Shown: positions 9,297 to 19,028 of the stretch, in pieces
How positions within the stretch are numbered: the first letter of the stretch is position 1
Layout of the letters: the number at the start of each line of letters is the position of its first letter
From: Moorella mulderi DSM 14980
GTDB lineage: Bacteria; Bacillota; DSM-521; Neomoorellales; Neomoorellaceae
NCBI RefSeq assembly: GCF_001594015.1
Contig: NZ_LTBC01000002.1
Coordinates: 124,001-188,000 of the forward strand
DNA: 64,000 bases
Reading direction: 5' to 3'
The notes under the pieces: model-generated
The model's input: only the letters and a program-made list of their open reading frames with translations
Databases searched by the model: none
Told to the model about the DNA's origin: nothing
Translations under genes and position numbers: made by a program

Positions 9297-10064
9297 ATGA
9301 TCGGTAATATTCGGCTGGATATTTTTCAGGGCCCCCTCGATCTCCTCCTCACCCTTATTGAACGCCAGGAAATCGATATTCAGGCCATCCCAGTGGCCGA
9401 GGTGACGGCCCAGTACCTGGAATACCTCCATGAAGTAGAGGAGCTTGACCTGGACTGGGCCAGTGAATTTTTAGTCTTGGGCGCCGAACTGTTAGCCCTC
9501 AAAGCCAGGTTGCTCCTGCAGCGCCCGCTTAAGGGCGGGCCGGGAGAGGAAGAAAAAGGCGAGGGAGAAGATCCTGCCAGGCTCCTGGCCGAGCGTCTTA
9601 TAGAATACCGCCGCTACCGGGAGGTAGCCGCCCATCTCGGTGATCTGGCTGCTCAAGGAGCCCTTGTCTTTGGCCGTCCCCTGGACCAGGAAGCCGTCAC
9701 CCGGGCCCTAGCGGGTGTTAACCCCCTGGCCGGGGTAACGCCCGTGGACCTGGCCCGGGCCCTGGCCAGGGTGCTGGCGAGGCAGCCTGTCACCAACAAG
9801 CCGGAAACCCGTACCATTACCCGCCCGGCCCTGACCCTGGTAGGGCAAATACGCACCATTTTGCGCCGCCTGCACCAGCAGGAGGAACTTACCCTGGCCT
9901 CCCTTCTAAGTTCCCGGCCTACGCGCCTGGAAGTGGCGCTAACCTTCCTGGCCCTGCTGGAACTGGCCCGCCGGGGCCGGGTAAGCCTTACCCAGGAGGA
10001 AGCCTTCGGCAGTATTATAGTGAGGCGGCTTTTTCCCGGTGATTCCGCTGCTGCTCGGGAGTGA
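9297..10064 (+). CDS. scpA: segregation and condensation protein A (kleisin)
   Basis: Kleisin subunit of the SMC-ScpAB condensin that compacts and segregates the chromosome. 255 residues starting MIGNIRLDIFQGPLDLLLTL, the family N-terminus. The ATG at 9297 is chosen over an upstream in-frame start inside trpS because the extra residues are Arg/Pro-rich and unconserved. Overlaps scpB by 4 nt, so the two are translationally coupled. Confidence 0.94.
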   Translation: MIGNIRLDIFQGPLDLLLTLIERQEIDIQAIPVAEVTAQYLEYLHEVEELDLDWASEFLVLGAELLALKARLLLQRPLKGGPGEEEKGEGEDPARLLAERLIEYRRYREVAAHLGDLAAQGALVFGRPLDQEAVTRALAGVNPLAGVTPVDLARALARVLARQPVTNKPETRTITRPALTLVGQIRTILRRLHQQEELTLASLLSSRPTRLEVALTFLALLELARRGRVSLTQEEAFGSIIVRRLFPGDSAAARE

Positions 10065-10603
10065 TCCCTATGCCTTTATTTTTTAGCGAAGACAAAAGGG
10101 CAGCCCTGGAGTGCCTGCTCTTTGTGGCCGGCGGGCCGGTGCCGGTGAGTACCCTGGCCGCCTGCCTGGGGTTGAGTAGCGACGATGTAGTTGAGTTGGC
10201 TGCAGAACTGAAAACACTCTATGATGAAGAGGGGCGGGGCCTGCAGATCCGGGAAGTAGCCGGCGGCTACCAGATGTGCACCCGGCCCCAGTTTGCTAAT
10301 TATGTTGAGGCCTTCCTGCAACCCGAGTTGCCGGCCCTGTCCATGGCCGCCCTGGAAACCCTGGCCATCATTGCCTACCGCCAGCCCGTTACCCGGGCGG
10401 AAATAGAAAATATCCGGGGGGTAAAGGTAGATGGGGTTTTAAATACCCTGTTGAGCCGCGGGCTGGTCCAGGAAGCAGGTCGTAAAGACGCCCCTGGCCG
10501 GCCCATCCTTTATGCTACCACTCCCCGTTTCCTGGAATTTTTAGGCTTAAAGGATTTATCCGAACTGCCGCCCCTGGATGAAGCCGCGGCCGGGCAGGAA
10601 TAG
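10061..10603 (+). CDS. scpB: segregation and condensation protein B
   Basis: Winged-helix partner of ScpA in the SMC complex. 180 residues: SEDKRAALECLLFVAGGPV at the N-terminus and the ALETLAIIAYRQPVTRAEIE block in the middle. Starts with GTG overlapping the scpA stop (GTGA); ATG at 10070 is a possible alternative start. Confidence 0.94.
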   Translation: MIPMPLFFSEDKRAALECLLFVAGGPVPVSTLAACLGLSSDDVVELAAELKTLYDEEGRGLQIREVAGGYQMCTRPQFANYVEAFLQPELPALSMAALETLAIIAYRQPVTRAEIENIRGVKVDGVLNTLLSRGLVQEAGRKDAPGRPILYATTPRFLEFLGLKDLSELPPLDEAAAGQE

Positions 10604-10660
10604 TATATAAGGCGCCTCCGGTGGAAAAATAGGGGCAAACTGGCTGCCGGGGGTGAAGGA

Positions 10661-11413
10661 GTGTTCTGGGCCTGGACGGCAGGGATAATTGTGGGTTTCC
10701 TTTTATTACTCCTGGTACCGGTGCAACTGGAAGTAGTTTACCGGCGAGTAACTGAGGAAGAATACCTGGAGCTGAAACTTAATTTACCGGGAGACTGGGG
10801 CCGGTGGGAAGTGGTATTCTCCCCTCTCCAGGACTGGTGGCCGGGGCAAAGCCACTTACGCCTGAAAACACTGTTGCAGGGGGAAAGGAAAGAAGCAGAA
10901 TCACCTGCGGAAGTGGCAGGGCGTCCTGCCGGGGGCAAAAGGTGGACTTTCGGCCGGATAGCCCGCTTTATCGTCGCCGGGCCGTTAGGCTACTGGTTGC
11001 ATAAATTAAAGATTTTAAAGGGCATCTGGCAGCATTTTTTCGCCCGGGTGACCTGCCGGCGTTTCCGTTTATTTTTAACCCTGGGGACAGGTGATCCGGC
11101 AACTACGGCTCTTGCTTACGGCAGCAGCTGGACCCTGCTGGCCTGGATGTACCAGAACTTGCGGCGGCGGGCCCGCCTGGATTTGCAAGCACCTGAATGG
11201 CAGGTAATACCCCGGTTTGATACGCCGGGCTGGCAGGCCGATTTTAACTGCATATTTACCCTTAAGTTAGGTCATATTATAAGTGCCGGAGTACAATCTC
11301 TATGGCTATTACTGCGGATAGTCTGGCAGATGAGGGGGGCAGGGGCAGTTGCCCGAACATCCCATCGAGGCCTTGATGAAGACCGCCATGGAAAGCATCA
11401 AGGATATGGTTGA
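10661..11413 (+). CDS. DUF2953 protein (YtfI-like)
   Basis: A 250-residue protein with one N-terminal membrane helix (residues 2-20) and a soluble remainder, of the family encoded next to ytfJ in spore formers. Starts at GTG after a GAAGGA site. Function is not established; conservation with ytfJ suggests a sporulation-linked role. The 3' end overlaps ytfJ by 65 nt in another frame and encodes a basic tail (SHRGLDEDRHGKHQGYG). Confidence 0.75.
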   Translation: MFWAWTAGIIVGFLLLLLVPVQLEVVYRRVTEEEYLELKLNLPGDWGRWEVVFSPLQDWWPGQSHLRLKTLLQGERKEAESPAEVAGRPAGGKRWTFGRIARFIVAGPLGYWLHKLKILKGIWQHFFARVTCRRFRLFLTLGTGDPATTALAYGSSWTLLAWMYQNLRRRARLDLQAPEWQVIPRFDTPGWQADFNCIFTLKLGHIISAGVQSLWLLLRIVWQMRGAGAVARTSHRGLDEDRHGKHQGYG

Positions 11414-11810
11414 TGTCAACACCGTTGTTGGCGATCCCATTGAAACGCCGGATGGTCATGTGATCGTCCCCGTATCCCGCGTTTCGGCCGGTTTTGCTGC
11501 CGGAGGTACCGAATACGAACCCGGCCAGGGAGAAGGCGGTGGAAGTGGTAAATCCTTACCCTTTGGCGGCGGCAGCGGCGCCGGTGTTTCCGTCCAGCCG
11601 GTGGGTTTCCTGGTGGTTGGTAAGGAGCAAATCCGGTTGCTGCCGGTTGACGGCAACGCTGTTGTGGACCGGATTATCGATGTAGCTCCCCAGGTGCTGG
11701 AGAGGATCCAGGAACTCCTAAGTAAAGGGAAGAAGGAAAAAGGTAGCGGTAATAACTCCCCTGCTACCGTACGGACGAAAATGGTTTTACGCCCCCAGGA
11801 AGAGGAATGA
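11349..11810 (+). CDS. ytfJ: GerW family sporulation protein YtfJ
   Basis: 153 residues, starting at TTG after a G-rich ribosome site. The N-terminus HPIEALMKTAMESIKDMVDVN and the blocks TVVGDPIETPDGHVIVPVSR and GFAAGGTEY match Bacillus YtfJ/GerW, linked in B. subtilis to forespore expression and germination. Starts inside the DUF2953 gene and is followed by a terminator. Confidence 0.9.
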   Translation: MPEHPIEALMKTAMESIKDMVDVNTVVGDPIETPDGHVIVPVSRVSAGFAAGGTEYEPGQGEGGGSGKSLPFGGGSGAGVSVQPVGFLVVGKEQIRLLPVDGNAVVDRIIDVAPQVLERIQELLSKGKKEKGSGNNSPATVRTKMVLRPQEEE

Positions 11811-11828
11811 AATAATCCCCCATATATG

Positions 11829-11856
11829 GCCCGGGTTCTCAAATACCGGGTTTTTT
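11829..11856 (+). terminator. probable terminator after ytfJ
   Basis: CCCGG / CCGGG stem with an 11-nt loop followed by six T residues. The stem is short but correctly placed. Confidence 0.6.
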
Positions 11857-11948
11857 AATTTGTTTCCGGCCCGTTAACCATTGTTGTTCTAGAAAATGCC
11901 CTCCCCTCATAAATGTTACCAGAAAGGTAAATTATGGAGGGGTTGGCA

Positions 11949-12539
11949 ATGGTTAATATCATCTGGTTATTAATGCTCCTGGCGGGCATTATCGTGGCCG
12001 GCTTTAATGGCCACATTGAAGTAGTTACTAAAGCCTCCCTGGAGGCGGCCCAGACGGCCGTAAACCTGGCCTTTGAACTGATAGGCCTCATGGCCATGTG
12101 GCTGGGGCTTTTGAAGATTGCCGAGGAAGCCGGCCTGGTAGCCCTGCTGGCGCGGCTTTTACGCCCCTTTACCCGTTACCTCTTTCCGGAAATTCCCCGG
12201 GACCACCCGGCCATAGGTTCTATAATAATGAATTTAAGCGCCAACATCCTGGGCCTGGGCAATGCCGCCACCCCCTTTGGCCTCAAGGCCATGCAGGAGT
12301 TACAAACTTTAAACCCCCGCCCCGGAGAAGCCACCCCCGCCATGTGTACCTTTCTGGGGTTAAACACCGGCTGCCTGACCCTTATCCCGGCGACTATTAT
12401 CGGCATCCGGGCAGCAGCCAGCTCCACCGACCCGACCATCATCGTCGGCCCTACCATTTTAGCTACCGGGTTCAGCATGATCACGGCCGTGGTTGGCGAT
12501 CGTCTCTTGCGCCGGTTTTATAACGGGCGCCGGGGGTGA
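11949..12539 (+). CDS. spmA: spore maturation protein A
   Basis: A nucleoside-recognition (Gate) domain membrane protein needed with SpmB for spore core dehydration. 196 residues with about four to five hydrophobic helices and the conserved NILGLGNAATPFGLKAM block. The start at 11949 is chosen because GGAGGGG (11936-11942) lies just upstream; an in-frame ATG at 11934 would place that site inside the gene. Followed by spmB after 6 nt. Confidence 0.93.
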   Translation: MVNIIWLLMLLAGIIVAGFNGHIEVVTKASLEAAQTAVNLAFELIGLMAMWLGLLKIAEEAGLVALLARLLRPFTRYLFPEIPRDHPAIGSIIMNLSANILGLGNAATPFGLKAMQELQTLNPRPGEATPAMCTFLGLNTGCLTLIPATIIGIRAAASSTDPTIIVGPTILATGFSMITAVVGDRLLRRFYNGRRG

Positions 12540-12545
12540 GGAACA

Positions 12546-13079
12546 TTGACTGAACTCATAATTGAAGTTTCGCGCTGGGCGATTCCCCTGGTCCTTTTTT
12601 TTATCCCCCTGTATGGGCACCTGCGGGGCGTGCCGGTTTATGAAACCTTTGTTGCCGGGGCAGAAGACGGGTTCAAGGTAGCGGTAAAAATTATTCCCTT
12701 CCTGGTGGGCATGCTGGTGGCCATCGGGGTGTTCCGGGCTTCCGGGGCCATGGACCTTTTTGCCCGCGCCCTGAATCCGGTCTTGCACCTCATTGGCGTT
12801 CCCGGGGAAGTTCTACCCCTGGCCATCATGCGGCCCCTTTCCGGTGGCGGAGCTCTAGGAATAGCTGCCGAGCTAATCGGTAACTACGGCCCGGATTCCT
12901 TTATCGGCCGCCTGGCTTCGGTGATGCAGGGCAGTACCGATACTACCTTTTATGTCCTAACGGTTTATTTTGGGTCGGTGGGAGTGCGGCGCTACCGTTA
13001 CGCCCTGGCCCTGGGGCTCCTGGCCGATATTTCCAGCCTTATAGCCGCCATCGTTATCTGCCGGTTGATGTTTGGTTAG
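12546..13079 (+). CDS. spmB: spore maturation protein B
   Basis: Partner of SpmA, same Gate domain fold. 177 residues, TTG start after GTGAGGAAC. Conserved blocks include MRPLSGGGALGIAAELI and the MQGSTDTTFYVLTVYFG segment. The last 26 nt overlap the 3' end of the opposite-strand ogt gene. Confidence 0.93.
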   Translation: MTELIIEVSRWAIPLVLFFIPLYGHLRGVPVYETFVAGAEDGFKVAVKIIPFLVGMLVAIGVFRASGAMDLFARALNPVLHLIGVPGEVLPLAIMRPLSGGGALGIAAELIGNYGPDSFIGRLASVMQGSTDTTFYVLTVYFGSVGVRRYRYALALGLLADISSLIAAIVICRLMFG

Positions 13080-13599
13080 TTTTTAAATTACCCTCCTCGA
13101 AATTCAACAGCCATTTCTTGGTAGCCAGCCCGCCGCCAAAACCGACCAGCCGGCCGTCCTTACCTATGACCCGGTGACAGGGTATAATAATACCGACAGG
13201 ATTACGGCCGATGGCCTGGCCCACGGCCCGGACCGCTCCCGGCCTGCCGGTGAGCCGGGCAATATGGCTGTAACTGCAGGTGGTACCATAGGGGATTTTT
13301 TGCAGGGCTGACCAGACGATCAGCTGAAAGGGCGTACCGCGGAGGTCCAGGCGCAGGGAAAAGGAAAAGCGCCGGCCGTCAAAGTACTCGTCAAGCTGCC
13401 GGAGAACCTCCCGGCAAGAGCTGCCGTTTTCATCCACGTTGATAGTCGCGCCGGGGAATTTTTGGGCCAGGTAGCTGCGGGTTGCCCCGGGCTCCTCACC
13501 TGGGAAGGCCAGGCGGCAGAGACCCCCCGGGCCTGTTACCACTGTCAGGGGACCAAGGGGAGAGGGATAATGGGTAATGGACAACCAGTCTGCAGGCAT
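13054..13599 (-). CDS. ogt: methylated-DNA-[protein]-cysteine S-methyltransferase
   Basis: Suicide repair protein that removes O6-alkyl groups from guanine in DNA. 181 residues. The active site IPCHRVIGKDGRLVGFGGG and the helix-turn-helix region ARLTGRPGAVRAVGQAIGRNP are intact. The start at 13599 follows GGAGGT with 9 nt spacing; an upstream in-frame ATG at 13632 is less likely. Transcribed with the PAP2 gene, whose stop lies 22 nt upstream. Confidence 0.93.
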   Translation of the reverse strand: MPADWLSITHYPSPLGPLTVVTGPGGLCRLAFPGEEPGATRSYLAQKFPGATINVDENGSSCREVLRQLDEYFDGRRFSFSLRLDLRGTPFQLIVWSALQKIPYGTTCSYSHIARLTGRPGAVRAVGQAIGRNPVGIIIPCHRVIGKDGRLVGFGGGLATKKWLLNFEEGNLKTNQTSTGR

Positions 13600-13621
13600 G
13601 ATAGCGTTACCTCCACAGGTT

Positions 13622-14221
13622 TTAGCCTTCATTCCACCAGGCCAGGAAGAGGGCCAGGATACTCATGCCGGCGGCATAACCGGCCAGAATATCGGTGGGG
13701 TAGTGGACACCCAGGTAAAGGCGGCTGAAACCCAGTAAAAGCAAAAAAATAAGGGTAACCGGAACCACACGGCTGCGGCAGCGAGGCGGGCAGGTTTTTA
13801 ACAACCACAGGGCCAGGAGGCCGAAGAAGACGGTTCCCATCATGGCGTGACCGCTGGGAAAGCTGAAGCCCGGTGCCGGTTCCAGGGGACCGAGACTGGG
13901 CCTGGGACGGTGATAAAAATTTTTTAGCCATTCCATAATGCCCCAGGTGATATTCATGGTAATTAACACGGCCCAAAACCCCTGCCAGCGACGCCGGGTA
14001 TAGTAGGCAAGACTCAAAGCAGCCGTAGCAGGATAAAAAAAGGCCGGGGTGCCGAAGAAAGTAATAAACTTGAAGAAATGGGTAGCCGGAGGCGTTCGCA
14101 AGGTCATTAAGCCTGCCAGGACCAGGAGTTCGAGAATGGTCACATGGGGTATGGCAGCAGCCAGCAGGAAAAAGATAAGAATCATAGCAATGGCAAGCAG
14201 GATAAGACGGTGGCGGGACAA
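13622..14221 (-). CDS. PAP2-family membrane phosphatase
   Basis: A phosphatidic-acid-phosphatase type 2 enzyme, probably dephosphorylating a lipid such as undecaprenyl diphosphate. About 199 residues with five to six helices. The three acid-phosphatase motifs are present: KNFYHRPRP, PSGHAMMG and SRLYLGVHYPTDILAG. I choose TTG at 14221 after AAGGGGG; a GTG at 14257 is in frame but overlaps a TATACT promoter-like hexamer. Substrate not determined. Confidence 0.85.
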   Translation of the reverse strand: MSRHRLILLAIAMILIFFLLAAAIPHVTILELLVLAGLMTLRTPPATHFFKFITFFGTPAFFYPATAALSLAYYTRRRWQGFWAVLITMNITWGIMEWLKNFYHRPRPSLGPLEPAPGFSFPSGHAMMGTVFFGLLALWLLKTCPPRCRSRVVPVTLIFLLLLGFSRLYLGVHYPTDILAGYAAGMSILALFLAWWNEG

Positions 14222-14312
14222 CCTGGAACCCCCTTCGTAAAAAAAATAGTATAGCACTATTGCCTTTATAAGGGGAATTGTGATAGCATAATAACGTTAC
14301 CGGAGGGCTTTT

Positions 14313-15044
14313 ATGCGTTTGCAAAAATACCTGGCCCGGGCGGGGGTGGCTTCCCGGCGTCATGCCGAGGAGATGATCCGGGCCGGCCGGGTAAGGGTCA
14401 ATGGCCAAATTGTGACGGCTATGGGTCTAAGAATAGAGCCGGGCCGGGACGAGGTAACTGTTGATGGCCGGCCTGTTACCGGGCCGGGAGAGAAAGTTTA
14501 TGTCTTACTATATAAGCCGCCCGGCTATGTAACAACGGTCTCCGACCCCCAGGGGCGGCCTAAAGTCATTGACCTGGTCAAGGACATAACTGCTAGATTA
14601 TATCCTGTCGGCCGCCTGGATTATGCCACCGAAGGCCTTTTATTACTTACCAATGATGGAGAATTGACCTTAAGGCTCACCCACCCGCGCTATCGTATAC
14701 CTAAAACTTATCTGGCCCTGGTAAAAGGAGTGCCGGATGCTAATACTATTACCCATTTACGCCGGGGTGTCAAGCTGGAAGATGGCCTGACCGCCCCGGC
14801 GGGCGTACGGATCCGCCGGGTTAACCAGGGTAATGCCCTGCTGGAATTAACCCTGCGGGAAGGACGCAAGCGAGAAGTAAGGCGCATGCTGGCCACAGTA
14901 GGTCACCCTGTAATCTGGCTGAAACGCATAAAATTTGCCTTTCTCACCTTGGAAGGTTTAAAACCGGGAGAATACCGCCGCCTTACACCTGCCGAAGTAG
15001 CCCGGCTGTATCGCCTGGTGGGTTTAGATTTTCCTCCTCGCTGA
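14313..15044 (+). CDS. rluB: 16S/23S rRNA pseudouridine synthase, RluB/RsuA family
   Basis: Isomerises uridine to pseudouridine in rRNA. 243 residues: N-terminal S4 RNA-binding domain (RLQKYLARAGVASRRHAEEM), then the catalytic domain with the nucleophilic Asp in GRLDYATEGLLLLTNDG, and HPRYRIPKTYLALVKG and REGRKREVRRML. ATG after GGAGGGC. RluB is the likely identity for a Firmicute of this length; RsuA or RluE-type specificity cannot be excluded. Confidence 0.88.
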   Translation: MRLQKYLARAGVASRRHAEEMIRAGRVRVNGQIVTAMGLRIEPGRDEVTVDGRPVTGPGEKVYVLLYKPPGYVTTVSDPQGRPKVIDLVKDITARLYPVGRLDYATEGLLLLTNDGELTLRLTHPRYRIPKTYLALVKGVPDANTITHLRRGVKLEDGLTAPAGVRIRRVNQGNALLELTLREGRKREVRRMLATVGHPVIWLKRIKFAFLTLEGLKPGEYRRLTPAEVARLYRLVGLDFPPR

Positions 15045-15094
15045 AAGGATACTGGTGTGGTAAAATAAGGTGAAAAAGAGAGGAGGGAAAGCAT

Positions 15095-15625
15095 TTGGCA
15101 GGTTTAGAGCAGGGGCTGGTCCAGGTTTATACTGGCGAGGCTAAAGGCAAGAGTACGGCCGCCTTTGGCCTGGCCTTGAGGGCCTGCGGGCACGGGCTCA
15201 AGGTACTGATTGTCCAGTTTATGAAAACGCCTGACTACGGCGAACATAAGGCCTTCCCGCGGCTGGCGCCGGAGGTAGAAGTAAAAACCTTTGGCCGCAA
15301 AGGTTTCATCCACCGGGGCGGCGCCAGGCCTGAAGATTACGAGCAGGCCAGGGCGGCCCTGGCCTTTGCCCGGGAAGCCATGCTTGGCGGCAGGGTGGAC
15401 ATCCTGATTCTGGATGAAATCAACAACGCCCTTTATTTCGGCCTGCTAACAGAAGAAGAAGTCCTGGCTTTCCTGGCGGAGCGGCCGCCGCAGGTGGAAG
15501 TCGTCCTCACCGGCCGCAATGCCCCGGCGGGGATTATTGCTGCCGCCGACCTGGTAACGGAAATGCGCCAGGTAAAACATCCTTACCAAAAGGGGATAAA
15601 GGCCAGGAAAGGGATCGAATACTAA
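15095..15625 (+). CDS. cobO: cob(I)yrinic acid a,c-diamide adenosyltransferase
   Basis: Transfers the adenosyl group of ATP to cobalt in corrinoids, making adenosylcobamide. 176 residues with the unusual P-loop TGEAKGKSTAAFGLALR, then ILDEINNALYFGLL and GRNAP. TTG start after AGGAGGGA. Acetogens depend on corrinoids, but no other cobalamin gene lies nearby. Confidence 0.93.
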   Translation: MAGLEQGLVQVYTGEAKGKSTAAFGLALRACGHGLKVLIVQFMKTPDYGEHKAFPRLAPEVEVKTFGRKGFIHRGGARPEDYEQARAALAFAREAMLGGRVDILILDEINNALYFGLLTEEEVLAFLAERPPQVEVVLTGRNAPAGIIAAADLVTEMRQVKHPYQKGIKARKGIEY

Positions 15626-15653
15626 GATCAAAAAACGTTGAATTTTACTCCCC

Positions 15654-15683
15654 GGGCAGGAATTTCCGCGTCAGGTGCGAATA
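15654..15683 (+). other. short conserved-looking motif upstream of ilvC (unknown)
   Basis: The segment has the form GGCAGGAATTTCC, about ten bases, then GTGCGAATATG. It resembles a GCAGGA..GTCGAAT pattern that I recall upstream of various clostridial genes, but its role is unknown to me. There is no coding or riboswitch assignment. Confidence 0.25.
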
Positions 15684-15713
15684 TGTAAGTTTAATACATT
15701 TTACAGGAGGTGA

Positions 15714-16739
<1,026 letters not shown>

Positions 16740-16769
16740 AGCAGTCAGGGAATCAAAACGGGGTTAGGG

Positions 16770-16797
16770 AAGCCCTGGGAATTTCCCGGGGCTTTAA
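16770..16797 (+). terminator. probable terminator after ilvC
   Basis: An 11-bp stem (AAGCCCTGGGA / TCCCGGGGCTT, one G-T pair) with a 3-nt loop followed by TAATCATTAATTTT. The stem is strong but the T tract is interrupted. Confidence 0.55.
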
Positions 16798-16891
16798 TCA
16801 TTAATTTTCCTTGGTGAAAGGAGTGACTAAGGAATAATTTGGTGATAATAAAAGCGGCTAAAGTAAAATTTTTCGAAGGGGAGGAAGTTTT

Positions 16892-18910
16892 GTGGAACTC
16901 ATAGCACCTGTAGCAGGGATATTGGCACTTGTGTTTGCTTTTTACCTCACCAACAAGATTAACAGGGCCGATCCAGGGAACGCGCGCATGCAGGAAATAG
17001 CGGCAGCCATCCACGAAGGGGCCATGGCTTTTTTAATGCGGGAATACCGCACCCTGATCTTTTTTGTTCTGGGTATGGCGGCTCTAATCGTAATTACCGG
17101 CCTTGTTACCCAGGGCGCTGAAAGCATGCAGCCGGTAACGGCCGTTGCTTATGTGGCTGGAACCCTCTGCTCTATTGGGGCCGGCTATATTGGTATGCAA
17201 GTTGCTACCAGGGCCAACGTCCGGACGGCCAATGCTGCCCGCCACAGTTCCAACGCTGCCCTGGAGATAGCCTTTTCCGGCGGCTCGGTTATGGGTATGG
17301 CTGTAGTGGGACTTGGCCTTTTAGGCCTCGGCATTGTTAATCTCATTTTTAAAAATCCCAGTATTGTCAATGGCTTTGCCCTGGGAGCCAGCTCCATCGC
17401 CCTTTTTGCCAGGGTGGGAGGCGGTATTTATACCAAGGCGGCTGACGTTGGCGCAGACCTGGTAGGTAAGGTTGAAGCTGGTATACCGGAAGATGACCCT
17501 CGTAACCCTGCTGTGATTGCCGATAACGTCGGCGATAATGTTGGCGACGTAGCCGGTATGGGAGCGGATCTTTTTGAATCCTACGTTGGTTCAGTTATCT
17601 CCGGTATTGCCCTGGCGGCAACTTTAAATATCCCCAATGGTACCCTGGTACCCCTGATGATTGCCGCTGCCGGCATTGTATCCTCCATTATCGGCGCCTT
17701 CTTTGTCCGCACCAGCGAGGGGGCCAATGCCCAGAAGGCTTTGAATACCGGCACCATGGTAGCGAGTATCCTGGCGATTATAGGTACATTCCTGGCTACC
17801 CGCCTGTTACCTTCTCAATTTGTTGTCGGTTCTGCTACCTATACTTCCCTGGGGGTATTTATAGCCACCATAGCCGGCCTTATTGCCGGAGTTCTCATTG
17901 GCCGCATTACCGAATATTATACTTCCGGCGACTATGAACCGGTGAAAGAAATTGCCAAAGCTTCCCAGACGGGTACCGCCACCAACATTATTGAAGGCTT
18001 AAGTACCGGTATGTTGAGTACTGTTTTACCCATCCTGGTAATTATCATTGCTATCCTTGCTGCCTATCATTTTGCCGGCCTTTACGGTATTGCCCTGGCG
18101 GCAGTCGGGATGCTGTCAACCACCGGAACCACGGTAGCCGTGGATGCCTATGGACCAATTGCCGATAATGCTGGTGGCATTGCCGAAATGGCAGAGCTGG
18201 ATCCTAAAGTACGTAAGATTACCGATGCCCTGGATTCTGTTGGCAATACTACTGCTGCCATTGGTAAAGGTTTTGCCATTGGCTCGGCAGCGTTAACAGC
18301 CCTGGCCCTGTTTTCTGCCTACACGGCTGCTGCTAGGATTACGACTATTGACCTTACTGATCCTAAAGTGGTGAGCGGCCTCTTTATCGGCGGCATGCTG
18401 CCTTTTCTCTTTGGTGCCTTGACAATGAAGGCAGTGGGGCGGGCTGCCTTCCATATGATTGAAGAAGTGCGCCGGCAGTTTAAATCCATTCCGGGTTTAA
18501 TGGAAGGTAAAGCCCGGCCGGATTATGCCCGCTGTGTAGCCATCAGTACCGGAGCAGCGTTGAAAGAAATGATTGTCCCTGGACTACTGGCCGTTGTGGT
18601 TCCCCTGGCAGTAGGATTGATCCCGGGCCTTGGTAAAGAAGCCCTGGGCGGCCTGCTTGCCGGAGCTACGGTAACAGGCTTTTTACTGGCAGTAATGATG
18701 GCCAATGCCGGCGGGGCCTGGGATAACGCTAAGAAGTATATTGAAGGCGGGAACTTCGGCGGTAAAGGTTCGCCGGCCCATGCAGCGGCCGTCAATGGGG
18801 ATACTGTAGGCGATCCCTTTAAGGATACATCCGGGCCGGCCATGAACATTTTAATTAAGCTTATGACCATTGTTTCCCTGGTGTTTGCGCCTTTGTTTAT
18901 GCAACTATAA
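16892..18910 (+). CDS. hppA: K+-dependent membrane pyrophosphatase (probably Na+-translocating)
   Basis: Hydrolyses pyrophosphate and pumps Na+ and/or H+ out of the cell. 672 residues, about 16 membrane helices. Catalytic signatures: [44 protein letters not shown], and [14 protein letters not shown] followed by [15 protein letters not shown]. The [16 protein letters not shown] segment has Ala, not Lys, at the position that decides K+ dependence, with Gly three residues later, so it is of the K+-dependent class. Na+ pumping is inferred from family knowledge that such enzymes, including one from Moorella, are Na+ pumps. GTG start after GGGGAGGAAG. Monocistronic between two terminators. Confidence 0.94.
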   Translation: MELIAPVAGILALVFAFYLTNKINRADPGNARMQEIAAAIHEGAMAFLMREYRTLIFFVLGMAALIVITGLVTQGAESMQPVTAVAYVAGTLCSIGAGYIGMQVATRANVRTANAARHSSNAALEIAFSGGSVMGMAVVGLGLLGLGIVNLIFKNPSIVNGFALGASSIALFARVGGGIYTKAADVGADLVGKVEAGIPEDDPRNPAVIADNVGDNVGDVAGMGADLFESYVGSVISGIALAATLNIPNGTLVPLMIAAAGIVSSIIGAFFVRTSEGANAQKALNTGTMVASILAIIGTFLATRLLPSQFVVGSATYTSLGVFIATIAGLIAGVLIGRITEYYTSGDYEPVKEIAKASQTGTATNIIEGLSTGMLSTVLPILVIIIAILAAYHFAGLYGIALAAVGMLSTTGTTVAVDAYGPIADNAGGIAEMAELDPKVRKITDALDSVGNTTAAIGKGFAIGSAALTALALFSAYTAAARITTIDLTDPKVVSGLFIGGMLPFLFGALTMKAVGRAAFHMIEEVRRQFKSIPGLMEGKARPDYARCVAISTGAALKEMIVPGLLAVVVPLAVGLIPGLGKEALGGLLAGATVTGFLLAVMMANAGGAWDNAKKYIEGGNFGGKGSPAHAAAVNGDTVGDPFKDTSGPAMNILIKLMTIVSLVFAPLFMQL

Positions 18911-18953
18911 GGGTTGTGCTAACCGGTAAGAATCGTAAGCGACATCAGCGCTT

Positions 18954-18991
18954 AAAAGCCCTTATCCCACGTGGGACAAGGGCTTTTTTTC
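18954..18991. terminator. bidirectional terminator between hppA and trkH
   Basis: A hairpin of about 12 bp (AGCCCTT.TCCC / GGGA.AAGGGCT around ACGT) flanked by AAAA on the left and seven T on the right. It can end transcription from both convergent genes. Confidence 0.88.
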
Positions 18992-19028
18992 TAGGGAAAA
19001 ATTACCAAGCACCATTCTCCCAAACCCC

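Noticed and set aside
13629..14408. 259-codon minus-strand open frame overlapping the PAP2 gene
   Set aside because: It is out of frame with the clear PAP2 motifs, crosses into rluB, and encodes Pro/Arg-rich sequence typical of a shadow frame in GC-rich DNA.
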